Source of the DNA: Sipunculus nudus
Lineage: Eukaryota; Annelida; Sipuncula; Golfingiida; Sipunculidae
Assembly: GCA_026874595.1 (NCBI GenBank)
Contig: CM049309.1
Span: forward strand, 13,192,576 to 13,256,575
Length of the DNA: 64,000 nucleotides
Direction: 5' to 3'
Made by a program: the position numbers and the translations under genes. The notes under the pieces are model-generated. The model saw nothing but the letters and a program-made list of their open reading frames with translations. It made no database searches and had not been told where the DNA came from. How positions within the stretch are numbered: position 1 is the first letter of the stretch; each line of letters opens with the position of its first letter. Positions 1 to 11,999 of this stretch are shown here, piece by piece.

Positions 1-200
1 AATAGCAATAAACCTATAATTTTGACATGTGACCTGTGACATCAGGGTTTTAGTGTATATGGAAAATGGTGGCCCCTATGAATGGTTTTAAGAAACTGGA
101 AGAAATTAACCTGCCAGAGTTTGACAAGCTCCTGGGCCAGATGTGAAATATACTTCGAGGACAGCATCTAGGTGAAAATTATTTTGGGTGAACAGAAAAA
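1..200. repeat. Dispersed repeat family H, fragment 1
   Basis: This segment resembles 5263-5400 over more than 100 bases: both read through an AT-rich start, a 'TGTGACATC'-like motif, 'CCCCTATGA', 'TTTTAAGAAACTGG' and 'GAAAT(T/A)AACCTG'. The following 'GGACAGCATC' recurs near 19825, and the 'TGACATCTGGCT' part recurs near 33285. It is an old interspersed repeat of unknown class. The left end is cut by the window edge. No coding potential is visible. Confidence 0.6.
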
Positions 201-2399
201 AAACCAGCACTCTTAAATTGAAATAGGATTCAATAAAGTCATTCATTATGGCCTTATGGCCTAAATTTCATAAAAATGTCTTACTAGTTGACTGCCTTGT
301 GGCAGAGGGAGCCCTGACATCTCATATGCCGTTTGGTGGTTGTTTGAAACATCTGTTATCAACCTTCTTACTTATTTACAGTAATGAAATTCTTTTAAAT
401 TGCAAACGCAACTATCTGACAAAAATGAATCTCTTTTAAAAATTTCATTATTCCACCATTTAGGTGGTATGTAAAGTGAAATAAAAAGTTCCCCAAAAAA
501 ATGTGAAAATTTATTCCTTTAAGGACTATGTTAAGGACAGTTGATTTTAGTGAGAGATTAGTTTTGAATATACAAAGGGTTGACTATTTTATGGAGGTTA
601 AACATGTGTAAGAGGACATTTCTATACATATTTCAATGTCTTAATATACAAGATACAATCAAAATAAAGATTTAAGTTACTCCATGGAAATATGAGTGTG
701 AAGAAAGGGAAAATTGATACAGATGTACAGGTGATTGGTCCTTTGTGATTGGTGGAGGTATGCTGGCTTTTGGGTGCTCTCCAGTGGAGTCTGCAGCACC
801 GAGAACTGGAGTGAAGTGTCTGACATCTCTTATCTTTGTGTGACATAAGTAGTTTTCTTATCATCATAGATTAAAAGCAGCGAATTGCAGGTATGTTTGG
901 TACTTGAATTTTTCATAAAAATCCAAGGCTTTAAAAGTACTGTATCATTTTAACCAACTTTGTGTAGACTGATATTGACATTTAATGTCATTGACTTATC
1001 TCATCAGATTAAAAGTAATAAATCGGGAGGGATGGCATTTTTACTCTTTATTAATGTGAGTGTTTACTCCACAGTTTATCTGATCAGAAAAGAGCATTTG
1101 ATAAAGCATTTGATGAACATAAAGCATTAGATGAAGCATCCCATCCTTTAAGTACTATTATGTAAGGGATGAAGAACGCATCTTTGGACAAGTGCTATTA
1201 TGTATATCTAATTACACAAGTCTGAGCAACTTATGTGGGTACTTTTATCACCCCCTCCCGACTATCCAAGCCTACCTAATCGCAGAAAAGATAAGACTTT
1301 TGAGAGTAAGTAGATACAGTAGCTGTTTACTTTCTTATCAGCTATCTTTTACCTGTTGGGATTTGTCACGAATTAAATGGATAGTTTGGAATGTACAGGT
1401 TACCAGGAGATTTTATTGACAACAGAAGGGTTTTGTCATTCAAGATTGGCTGAAGATCAAATGAAATATGCTTAAATGTTAATGCAAAGAGATTAGTTAC
1501 CCAGCATATTTGGAGATGAACTGCTCAGAGCAAAAGGCATTTGCAAATGTTAACCAATGAGAAAAGAGTTATGGGATGGAGGGACCACCCTTGGCTTATT
1601 ATATTGTGACTCAACGTGAACGCTTCTTGAAAGTCACTGTGGAGACAAGCTACTTTCAATGATGTGTACTCTCATGTTGCATTCTAAGCATACTTTATAA
1701 TGATCAATCTTATTTTATAATTTATTTAGAAAAGCCATAAACTTGCAGTTTCTCCTCTCACTATTATCTTTTTGACAAATTTTTAAGTAACAGTTATATT
1801 TTGAAATATGCTTGAAAATTGTATTGAATGAAGAAATAAAAGTATAATGGCATGATTATGATGCTTTGTGAAAAAATGTCATATTTCTCAGGATTTTTGG
1901 GAAAACAGAGAAAATAATCCCCTCTGCCCTAACCCCACTGATACACCTTAAGGACATGCTTGGCATTGTTTCCAACAGATAAAGCTTAAAAAAAGGAGAC
2001 ATTTCTGAAGGTCAGAAGCTGATGTCCTAGAAATCAACACAATTTTGACTCCTGAATTAATCCTTATCATAAGGTCACTTTCATCCATACCCAGTTGACA
2101 CTGTTGACAATTGGCCATGGACCTTATTTTTTAAAAAAATATTGTGATACAGAATATTGTTAATTTTAGATATTGTTTTGCAACCTTTCCACAGTTTAAG
2201 AAGAAGGTTTGTGCCAAGCTTCCCCTGTTCATTAAAAAATAACATTTTTTATATGAAAAATATTGACTGGGAATCATATAAATCTGCAGTGGGAACCTGC
2301 TAGTGTAATGAATATTCTCCTGCATTTCATACATGTTGCACTCAAGGCCATCCATTATAAAAAGAAAAAGGCTTGATGAAAAATGTTTGCAAGCAGAGG
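201..2399. other. AT-rich DNA with no recognised gene
   Basis: Frames are short (at most 81 codons) and lack recognisable motifs or splice structure. The only local order is a short imperfect repeat of 'AAAGCATT(T)GATGAA' around 1094-1138. No RNA gene or mobile element was recognised. Confidence 0.5.
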
Positions 2400-2790
2400 C
2401 ACATGGAGTTCCATGCTGTTATTTGGCCGTATGATCATAAAAATAGTCTCCGGCAGGTAGGACCACTCTCCGAGAATGTTGCTTGATCAGTTTATCATAA
2501 CACAAGCCGGCAGATTACATTGCATTCAATCTGTAATAGATATACCTAGATCCGCTACATCAAACGGGCATCAACTGGTGGTCCAGGGAGTGCACCTCCC
2601 CAAGCGGCCAGTATAAACATCAGTGTTTATAAAGTACAACAATGAGAGTTAAATTAAATGACTATGATGGCTCAACAGTCACGGCTGTGTGTTTATGAAA
2701 CAGCATCAGGTGGAAGAGGGGAATGATAATTATGAGGATGGCTAAGGGCAGTATCGCTGATGTTTAACATCTAATAAATTTCATCAGCCT
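2400..2790. promoter_or_regulatory. CpG-retaining non-coding patch, possible regulatory element
   Basis: Unlike the flanks, this stretch keeps many CpG dinucleotides (for example in GGCCGTA, CTCCGGC, CTCCGAG, AGCCGGC, ATCCGCT and AAGCGGCC). It has an inverted motif, CAGATT..AATCTG, near 2511-2533 and a CCTTTGATG (TCF/LEF-like) site near 2790. It has no long open frame. Patches like this in a CpG-poor background can be conserved enhancers or young repeats, but no second copy was noticed in the window. The regulatory reading is inference. Confidence 0.2.
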
Positions 2791-4189
2791 TTGATGAAGT
2801 AAGCCATGTATATTTCACTTAGTAGCCTTATTCTTCATAATCATATTTATTATGATCAAGTAATCACGATATAATGATTGTTGGTCATGACTCAAGGTAA
2901 ATGATGAAAAATGCATAGTTTATGATTTCTGCAAAAAGTTCAGTTATACAGATTTAATGATGTTTAAATTTCAGTATTGATTAGTTGAATTTCTATATAA
3001 GCTAAAAGTCTGCCATATAAATAGGTTTACAGTAATAGTTGTAATGTATTCTTGTGTGAGTAAATGATATTGAAGGATAATGTTTATCTTAATATCATTA
3101 AATCCAAATTTAACTTGTCTGAATTTGAAATTTGGTTTTTGTTGTTGCATTCAAGTGTTATCAGATAATTGCAATTAAATTATCAGTCACATACCTAACA
3201 TAAAGTTACTCATCAAGGAACATATACAAATGCTAGGGTGTGTATTTCTGACCCATAAAGATGAACTTAAATTTTCCTAAACCTACCATACGTGCTGTAA
3301 ATCAAACCACAGTTAGTGGGCACCTAGTATGTCCACTGGTCCAACCAAGTCCCACCTTAAGTTTCAGTGAAGAAAATTAGTTGCTTTTGTATTTTATGTT
3401 TTAATTTTATCCTAGCTATAAGTTTTTAAATACAGATTATTATTTATTAAAAAAACAGAAAAAAAATGCAAGTTATGCATATGTTAGAGATGATTTTTTT
3501 AGTTCAAATTCACTAGCTATGTAAATTTAAGGCTCTTGGAAATTTTTATGGACCACATAAATCTTTTTGGATAAATAAATGAAGAGAAATTTATTCTTAT
3601 TGTTTATTGGTTCTACAAAGATATGTGTTAAAGAACAATCTATTTTGTTACCTTTATGTGTGTTGTGATGTCTAGAAGTCTCTCAAGATTTTAAAAGAAA
3701 ATCTTAAACTGTAAAGACTCGATCCATAATAACATAACATCCATGGCAAGTTTTTGCAACATGCTCATCTTTACCACTCAATATACTCCAAATCAAATGT
3801 TTAAAAGGAGAAAACGTTTTTTCTTATAATAAATATGTATCTGTCTGTGTAGGAACTAGTTCAGCTTTATGCTGTTGCAGCTTGGGAGTTTATTTCCATC
3901 AGGGGTCAAGTATGGTGGGCTGGAGCAGTGCTGGGATTAAAGACATTGTGGGCCAGTCCTTTATGATGGGGATCATAAAGCAGAGGTCTTAAGGTGAATT
4001 CCCAGACATTTACAAGATTTTTCAGCATCCGAAGCCCACGCATCAGATCATCATAGCTGATCTCTTTGGAGAACAGCCAGCCTCTGGTGTTCCTCGGAAG
4101 TCTTACACTATACCTCTGTACGTACATAACATATACCTCATAACTCTAAATATATTTTCTTATATAAAATTGTAGTTTCCCTGGGGTAT
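2791..4189. other. AT-rich unique DNA, nothing recognised
   Basis: Only short frames occur. The 73-codon reverse frame at 3906-4127 has moderate composition but no family motif or convincing splice sites. No repeat shared with the rest of the window was noticed. Confidence 0.45.
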
Positions 4190-5026
4190 TTTTATCAAAC
4201 CTGTGAGCTTATGCGATGGTTGGTGTCGTCCGTCGTGCATCAGTGCGTCGTGCGTCATCTGTACGTTAACCATAGCTAACTCAAAAATGGCAGGAGCTAG
4301 CATCACCAAATTTTTTTCAAATAATCGGTCATCTGAAAAACTCTATCGGATTTTGTTTATTTTTTTCTAACTGCATTGTCTTAGATTTTATAGGGGAAAA
4401 GCTAAAAAAACTTTAAAAATCTTCTCCAAAACTGTCCAGCCTAATTTTCCAGTATTTCACAGAAATGATCCCTGGAACAATCTTTCTCAAATTTGTTTGA
4501 ATGGTTCCAGTTCAGAGATTTTTGGCCGAGTAACAGGAGGTTGAACTTAGCCATCTGTCCAAAAATGCATATTAAAATTAAAATCTCAGAAACGGCTGGC
4601 GCAGTCATCACCAAATTTTATGCCAATGTTGGTCACATGAGTCATATCTGAAATTGAGGTACTGGTGGCGGCTCCTGCATCAGCCTGAAATGGGCATATT
4701 TATACATATCAGGTAGCTTTATAGTGTACAAGACTGGTGGCACCACCTACAATAATTTTTTGCGCAGTGTCCTTGCTTATTTCGCAGGAGGGGTTTGACA
4801 TATCAGTCCAACATTTGGCATATGTATATATCTCTTCATTGTATACAAGACTGGTGGTGCCAGCTACAATCATGTTGGTGTAATTGTTTCTTCTTCAAAG
4901 TGATTAGTACTTGCATTGTTCATCTACATGTTACACATGTTCTTGAAAGAAATGGTCCAGCCTTGAAGCATTATACCTGGTGTAATCCCATTGCACAGAT
5001 TCGCATAAGGCCTGTAGGCCTTGTTT
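4190..5026 (+). mobile_element. Family A dispersed element, copy 1 (internally deleted)
   Basis: The copy starts with the family head AACCTGTGAGCTTATGCG after a T-run, continues with a CGTC-rich tract and 'GTACGTTAACC', and ends with the tail 'AGGCCTGTAGGCCTTGTTT'. It is about 0.84 kb against 1.5-3.1 kb for the other three copies, so much of the middle is missing. The sequence just inside the tail ('GCACAGATTCGC') is nearly the reverse complement of the head 'GCGAACCTGTG' seen in copies 3 and 4, so the ends are short inverted repeats. No protein is encoded, so it would be non-autonomous. The class is unknown; a Helitron/Helentron-like non-autonomous element is my best guess. Confidence 0.75.
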
Positions 5027-5109
5027 ATTAATGCAGTATTCTTAATTATTGATCTTGTGATTTATATAAGTTTGTTTCAAGCAGGCTCAGTGGGATCAGC
5101 CAAACATAC

Positions 5110-5195
5110 CTCTCTCTCTCTTTCTCTCTCTCTCTTTCTATCTCTCTTTCTCTCTCTCATTTTCTCTGTCTGTCTGTGTGTGTCCCTCTCTCTTT

Positions 5196-5262
<67 letters not shown>
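5110..5262. repeat. Compound CT / GT / TA microsatellite
   Basis: A CT-rich tract (5110-5197, with a short GT patch) runs directly into about 32 TA units (5199-5262). The repeat alone produces overlapping open frames on both strands (5021-5263 and 5077-5301), which are artefacts of dinucleotide periodicity. Confidence 0.97.
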
Positions 5263-5264
<2 letters not shown>

Positions 5265-5600
5265 CAATATATCCATAATTTTGATATGGGACCCATGACA
5301 TCTGGCTTTCAGTGCCCCCTATGAGCAGTTTTAAGAAACTGGGAGAAATAAACCTGTCAGAGTATGGTGATGTACATTACATATGAGTGACATATGAAAC
5401 TAGGAAGATTGCAGCCAGATGAGAATCTGTCCATGGAGAAAGTTTTTTGTAAACATTTATTTATTTACATATATTGTACAACTAGTTATTATAACTTATA
5501 CAAAGCACTAGCCATTGACCAGATGGTAGTGTTTGATAGTCTGTTGATTGTGTTTCTCTGAAGTTTAGAGTGAAATAATGTTTTTTTTAGACCATGCCAA
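5263..5600. repeat. Dispersed repeat family H, fragment 2
   Basis: The first part matches positions 1-120. The last part ('GTTTAGAGTGAAATAA' near 5563) recurs at about 19895-19912. The copy follows directly after the TA microsatellite. Confidence 0.5.
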
Positions 5601-6349
5601 AATCCTCAAATTATGATAGGAGATGTTATGTTTATATAATGATATTAAAACCTGTATGCAATTACATCCTTTTGGCATAAAATGTACTTTATAATAAATA
5701 TCTTAAATAATTATTTCAACGTTTTCCCTTTTCTGATACTCTGTGTCACTTGTACATTAAATGGTAAAATAGATTAGAATTTTAGTTTATCTAATGTTTC
5801 TGATAGGTTTTAACACTAGCTCAGTCAGATCAGCTATTTTATTTTCCACTTATGGCTGCAACTACCTAGAACATACTCGCCAGCAAATCCACCTTAAAAA
5901 AAACACCTGAAATAAATATTATTACATTGTTTCATCATTAATAGAAGGAAGCAATTGCAATATCTGCAAAAAAAATCACTTTAAATTGTAACCAGAATAT
6001 ATGATGATAAACATTTTAATATAGACTAGTTTATTATAATTTACAGATAGTCAGGATCCTGCACAGCTGAGCAGCTTGACCCAAGGGTCATTTTAAAAAA
6101 AAACACAAGAGCTTAAACAATGTTATAGGAAATTTTGTAATATGAAATATTAGATACCTGTGTATGAGAGAAACATAGCATTAAAAAAAAAAGTTCATGT
6201 AAACCAATGTATTTGCTGACCCAAATGTTAAGGGAATGTAATATTATCTCAACTAAGACTTGCAGCAGCTGATGTTTGATGGACTTACTTTCAGGGAAAA
6301 AAAATACTAAGATCAGGGGACTAGGAGAGGTCAAGAAACACCTGAGGTT
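5601..6349. other. AT-rich DNA, nothing recognised
   Basis: No open frame with recognisable content. 'AGCTGAGCAGCTTGACCCAAGGGTC' near 6065-6089 resembles a motif near 36241 ('AGCTGAGCGCCCTGACCC') and may be the edge of a decayed dispersed repeat. Confidence 0.4.
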
Positions 6350-7080
6350 TGGGGTTATTTAGAAAACGGTACAGGTAGCTGCTGTGCTGCAGCGCTGTTC
6401 CACACAACCATTTATTACCTGTACAGACAGTTAAAACAGGGGAGCAGTTTTTAATCAAGACCTCAGGAGTTTAAAGATGGGCTTATCCTCCTTGCAAATG
6501 AACCTTATGGAGTTTTTTACGAAGCCTCTCAAGTATAAATGGCATCCTGCATGATTTTTTCCCATCGTATTTGTTTAGTTTTCTTCTCTTGCGGTATGCA
6601 TGCGAAGGATTTAATCTTATCAGAGCAGTGTACAGGAAAATGTTCCCAGACTTAATTTTCTTTGTTTTGTTGCACTTAGTATTTGGGTACCTAACATCCT
6701 GCTGTTCTGTCGAGACACCTGGGTCTAATTCCAGCCTCTCGCAGACTCGTCTTGCAGGTATTTCGATTAAAATTACCATGTCAGCCATTTTCGTGTAGAC
6801 ATACAGGATGAGGAAACCTATTTCTTACTTCAAAGTCAAGACTTTGTGCGATCATTTTTCACCACTGTCATGATAACCTGTCTTATGTAAAGTATGCCGG
6901 TGTTTAACATGTTGTTTCCTGAGAAATTCAGAGCTACTTTCGAGGTTATTAGGATTCCTTCACAGAGCATTGGAATTTTTTTTAACCCCACTGAAGTTTT
7001 ATATGGATGCAGTTTACCAAGAAATGTGATGGAATTTAAAAAATTCTGCAAATTACACTATTTATTATATTGGTAAAGCA
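6350..7080. other. Stop-poor, CpG-retaining block, candidate conserved element or exon
   Basis: Open frames of 60-101 codons occur on both strands. The longest is on the minus strand, 6788 to 6483, starting MADMVILIEI with an ATG in a good context (AAAATGG). Several CpGs survive (ATCGTA, TGCGGTA, TGTCGAGAC, CTCGCAGACTCGTC). A 9-bp inverted repeat, GTACAGGTA / TACCTGTAC, lies at about 6370-6424 and contains two CAGGTA E-box-like sites. No protein family was recognised. Openness on both strands fits composition or a conserved non-coding element at least as well as an exon. Confidence 0.2.
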
Positions 7081-7714
7081 GTCTTTCAGTTTTCTCTTAT
7101 TCTGTGATCAAATGGTTTAGGTGAGATGTACAACTCGGCCCTACCTCAAACCTTCATTCATATCCAGATAAATTACATTTCATTCACTTTTTCTGCATAA
7201 AACAACTATGCAGCTAATGGTGTTAACAACAAGTGAATGCAGGATTATGTGTAATAAAGCTAATATTAGAAGGCAGTAAAGAGCAAATTACCCGCCATCT
7301 CAAACTTTGTAAAAGAATTTATGAAAAAAATAAAATAGAAGGAATTATAGAAACATTTGTTAAAGAGTCTGTCTCTAATGGGCTTTGAACTCTATATCCC
7401 TTGTTATAGTGAATAACTGCACTTTCCACTGAGTACTTAAAGAAACACTCAATTCTAAACACCATTAATCCAGTTTGATTATTCTAGAAATATTTCTTGA
7501 TCTGGGATAAATCTAAATGGTTTTATACTGTCTGAAACCTGAACCAATCATTGGATAAAGATGCATAAAATTCATTAATTTCTCTTTATTTTTTTTGCAG
7601 TCAAAAATACAGGTATAGAGGTGAAAATTTTATATTCAATAATGTTTGAAAGACTAGAGTTATAAAAACAAACTTGGGTGAAAACTTATCCTCCTTGTAC
7701 TGATCATTCAGAAA
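7081..7714. other. AT-rich DNA, nothing recognised
   Basis: Short frames only, and no shared repeat noticed. Confidence 0.4.
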
Positions 7715-7738
7715 GCTCTCTCTCTCTCTCTCTCTCTG

Positions 7739-7800
<62 letters not shown>

Positions 7801-7820
7801 CAGAGAGAGAGAGAGAAAGC
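7715..7820. repeat. CT-TA-GA microsatellite forming an inverted repeat
   Basis: A CT tract (7715-7743) is followed by TA repeats with one TATG interruption (7746-7800), then a GA tract (7802-7816). The CT and GA arms are complementary, so the whole tract can fold into one long hairpin or cruciform. The two overlapping minus-strand frames here (7601-7897 and 7704-7934) are repeat artefacts. Confidence 0.95.
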
Positions 7821-7849
7821 AAAAGAGAAAGAGAGACAGAGAACGAGAG

Positions 7850-9845
7850 AATAACTAGAGAATGAGTCAGTGATATCGAAATGACCTGTGGTACCAATTT
7901 TGTGTCCTATATAAAAAAAATAAGATGGATTCAAAAGTAATTGTCCCTATCTAAGATCAGACCGAGTGATGATTGGAGGAAAATTGTGAGGTAAAAAAAG
8001 TCACTGATACATGAAGATCAAGTATGATGTATCATTATAAATGGAGTAATTAATATAATATATCACTCTGTATCCACTTTCTTCTGCTATCACCCAGGCT
8101 TCATTTAGGTCATATGTTCTGTCTATGAGGTATTTTATGGTAGCAACTGTGTTTCAATAGATCTTTATGGTAATTAATTAAGATGCAATGGAGTCATTTC
8201 ATTTTGTGCATATAGTCCTTTCCAATACTGATCTCTAATGATCTAAGGCTTCATTTAATAATAAATAAGTAAATACCAATTAAATTTGTTACTATTTTAG
8301 GTGAATTAGGTACCATTATTTTTGTGTTGATTGTGTCCTGTTTAGTTTCCATGTTCAGATAGTGCCTTGCTGATCTTGAATTGTCACTAGCAAAATGTTG
8401 AAATCTCAATAGAGGCAATTTTTCATTCTAACTAGTGGTAGGCATTGGTTATAAAATCATGCGGGACAAGTGCAACAACAAGCAAAACAAGCAGTGATCA
8501 ATTATTAATTGATTATTTTATGCACATTAATTCTATATTTCCATGATATTTGCTGTATTGAATGATACCTTATATATTTACTGAGTAATTTAAGCCTTGC
8601 TTGCACAACACACTGAAAAGTTAAGACACAGAAGGGAAGTTGACACTTATTCACTGAGAAAAATATTCAGTTTTAATGTTATTTGCTGTTTTGTGCCCTA
8701 TAGCTGTCTTTCTATTGTCCCTGACTGAAGTATCATACTTTATATGGATCATATGACTTCTTTGTATGTGCATCCATATTTTTTGTGATTTATCATGAAA
8801 AATGCAACCAAATTGATCAGTTATGAAAGTAAAGGACCAATTATTGAAATAATTGATTAATTGGCACTAGACTTACCAGTATTCCAGGTTCTGTTGCACC
8901 AGTGATTACCGATTGAAATTTGATGGTTATTTTCTCCAACTTAAATACAGTCACATATCTTGACACTATAGTTGTGGGACAAAGGTCTAAAGTGAGATGT
9001 AAACCTCATGACCAAAAGCATCATTTTATAAATTTACGCCTTCTGGCTCTTCTATATCTCGTTGCTAAGCAATATGGCATCTGCAGTGGATGGCTGCCTC
9101 AGTTTGATAGATATATATTTTTAGAATGTTTATGACACTAAACAGCCAATCAGCAGCAGTATTTGTTTGAGCATGTGACCAAAGACTATATGTCCTTCAT
9201 AAATGCTTGAGATGTTGACAAAATAGACTGTTTTCTCAGAAATTGAATTTTTATGCAAAGTATGGTTTTGGTTTCATTCTTATTAATTCAGCCTATATGG
9301 TTCATTCCGACCAATTTATGAAAATATTGCCAAAATTTCACTGTGTTTCCCGATGTGGACACACTAAAGTTCTTGGCCACATACCTGCACAACTTGTAAT
9401 ACAGAAGATGTAATAATAACATATCATTCATATCTGGTGGTTACCTTCATCTCCATTAGACAGACAGGGCCACCTACAAATCATGGACTGAACCTCCGAA
9501 CAACAAAAAATTAATCATTTAACCTTTGTGATCAGAAAAATATGTATTGACTAAATATCTTTGGAAAAAGAACTTTTGAAATATTGAAAATTATAGAGAA
9601 CCAAAATCAAGCAGGCACTTAACAATAGATGGTAGTTCATTGTGGTACCATCATGTGTTAACAACTCTGCATCATTTCTCAAGTTCTTCATCCTCTCAGT
9701 AAAGGTGTTATTTATCTCACCTGTGTTATCACCCAGGTGTGAAAACAAATTGCACCTAAACGCGATCACGACTTTTTATGAGGCCAAGCACTGCCAAGGT
9801 ATAAGCCTTTGTTTCATTGTAGCTGCTGATTCTTCTGTGCTTTCA
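7850..9845. other. AT-rich DNA, nothing recognised
   Basis: Frames of up to 81 codons lack family motifs. 'GACAGGGCCACCTACAAATCATGG' near 9467-9490 is related to segments at about 28065 and 43284 ('GTGCCACCT(G/T)CAGGCCA'), suggesting a decayed dispersed repeat. No RNA gene was seen. Confidence 0.4.
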
Positions 9846-9851
9846 GCTCAG

Positions 9852-11238
9852 GACCAAGGTCACTTGTTTATTGTTTATATATTTTAGCTAACCATTATGT
9901 TTATATCCCAACCAAGGTCACTTGCTTATTGTTTATATATTTTAGCTAACCATTATGTTTATACCCCAACCAAGGTCGCTTGCTTATTGTTTATATATTT
10001 TAGCTAACCATTATGTTTATACCCCAACCAAGGTCGCTTGCTTATTGTTTATATATTTTAGCTAACCATTATGTTTATACCCCAACCAAGGTCGCTTGCT
10101 TATTGTTTATATATTTTAGCTAATCATTATGTTTATACCCCAACCAAGGTCGCTTGCTTATTGTTTATATATTTTAGCTAACCATTATGTTTATACCCCA
10201 ACCAAGGTCACTTGCTTATTGTTTATATATTTTAGCTAACCATTATGTTTATACCCCAACCAAAGTCGCTTGCTTATTGTTTATATATTTTAGCTAACCA
10301 TTATGTTTATACCCCAACCAAGGTCGCTTGCTTATTGTTTATATATTTTAGCTAACCATTATGTTTATACCCCAACCAAGGTCGCTTGCTTATTGTTTAT
10401 ATATTTTAGCTAACCATTATGTTTATACCCCAACCAAGGTCGCTTGCTTATTGTTTATATATTTTAGCTACCCATTATGTTTATACCCCAACCAAGGTCG
10501 CTTGCTTATTGTTTATATATTTTAGCTAACCATTATGTAATACCCCAACCAAGGTTGCTTGCTTATTGTTCATATATTTTAGCTAACCATTATGTAATAC
10601 CCCAACCAAGGTCGCTTGCTTATTGTTTATATATTTTAGCTAACCATTATGTAATACCCCAACCAAGGTCGCTTGCTTATTGTTTATATATTTTAGCTAA
10701 CCATTATGTTTATACCCCAACCAAGGTCGCTTGCTTATTGTTTATATATTTAAGCTAACCATTATGTTTATACCCCAACCAAGGTCGCTTGCTTATTGTT
10801 TATATATTTTAGCTAACCATTATGTTTATACCCAAAGCAAGGTCGCTTGCTTATTGTTTATATATTTTAGCTAACCATTATGTTTATACCCCAACCAAGG
10901 TCGCTTGCTTATTGTTCATATATTTTAGCTAACCATTATGTTTATACCCCAACCAAGGTCACTTGCTTATTGTTTATATATTTTAGCTAACCATTATGTA
11001 ATACCCCAACCAAGGTTGCTTGCTTATTGTTTATATATTTTAGCTAACCATTATGTTTATACCCCAACCAAGGTCACTTGCTTATTGTTTATATATTTTA
11101 GCTAACCATTATGTTTATACCCCAACCAAGGTCGCTTGCTTATTGTTCATATATTTTAGCTAACCATTATGTTTATACCCCAACCAAGGTTGCTTGCTTA
11201 TTGTTCATATATTTTAGCTAACCATTATGTTTATACCC
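9852..11238. repeat. 58-bp minisatellite, about 24 tandem units
   Basis: The unit contains 'CCAAGGTCGCTTGCTTATTG', then 'TTTATATATTTTAGCTAACC', 'ATTATG' and 'TTTATACCCCAA'. Units are nearly identical, differing mainly at the GTCG/GTCA/GTTG position. Most are 58 bp. Three consecutive units (about 10536-10680) and one near 10998 lack one base at 'ATGTAATACC', making them 57 bp, exactly 19 codons. That keeps one frame open (10477-10758), giving a repeated IPQPR..LAYC..ILANHYV peptide. I regard this frame as a by-product of the period. High homogeneity implies recent amplification or active homogenisation. Confidence 0.95.
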
Positions 11239-11609
11239 CTAATTGCTCTGTTAAATACTGTTTGGTGATTCGGATCTATCATCAGCCCTCAAACACCATC
11301 ACAGCAAATTATTTGCAGACAACATTGTTGTTCTTTTGTTTTACTGTGAAAACCTCCCAGAAACCAGCTTCACTCTCTTTAACCTGACAATGGTTGAATG
11401 GGCTATAGCTATCACCTTACATCATTGGTCAATTAAACTGGCACATTTTATTATGTACCTGCTGGGGCTGCAGGTTTCTAATTTGGTTCACAGCTACTTT
11501 TGTTTGAAGTCTCTTACCAGACTTGAACCTTACTTCTTTTGACCCAATTTCCTCTTAAAAATGTATTTCCTGTAAAAGAGAGGCATCTATATATAAGATG
11601 TAACATACG

Positions 11610-11998
11610 TCAGGACCCAGGTTCTGTGACTCAGGGGTAGAGCACAGAACTCAAAGCTGGGAGATCATGAGTTCAAATCTCAGCCGAGACGGTGAGATTT
11701 TTCATGGTCAGCCCCCACCCAGGCTGAGCGCTGTGCAGGCTTAATGGGGAGGGAGACTATGCTCAACAGTAGTGTTTCACTCACAAATGAGTGCGCCTTT
11801 GGGGGGTTCCTCAGTGTTATGACCCAGCAATGGGGATGACACACACCCAGGACCTGCAGGAGTGGTACACTGAGCCTGGTTGACACTAGGATAATCAGGT
11901 GTAAGCCCCTGTCACGTAGTCTGAAACAGGATTGGAACTCTGCAGATGTAAACAGTACATAGTTAAGCAAGCATTAAAAATATAATAGGATACCTCCT
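11610..11998 (+). mobile_element. tRNA-derived SINE, copy 1 (sense)
   Basis: The head carries a pol III A box (GACTCAGGGGTAGAGC, about 11628-11643) and B box (GAGTTCAAATCTC, 11669-11681) at tRNA-like spacing. A roughly 300-bp body follows, ending 'GCAAGCATTAAAAATATAAT'. The same body and head occur reverse-complemented at 42718-43112 and 61502-61860. Matching segments include 'GGA..TCTGCAGATGTA' and 'GTTAAGC(A/T)AGCATTAAAAAT'. This is a retroposed pol III-type element with no coding function. Confidence 0.85.
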
Positions 11999-11999
11999 C

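Noticed and set aside
5021-5301. Frames of (SL)n and (IY)n type on both strands
   Set aside because: Pure dinucleotide-repeat artefacts; the same applies to 7601-7934 and 17049-17307.
8870-8990. Minus-strand donor-like CTG|GTAAGT with an open frame of about 55 codons upstream
   Set aside because: Acceptor candidates are weak and the frame length is within chance for this composition.
10477-10758. 93-codon frame with repeated IPQPRSLAYCLYILANHYV-type units
   Set aside because: Frame openness is explained by 57-bp units in the minisatellite; most of the array has 58-bp units and shifts frame.
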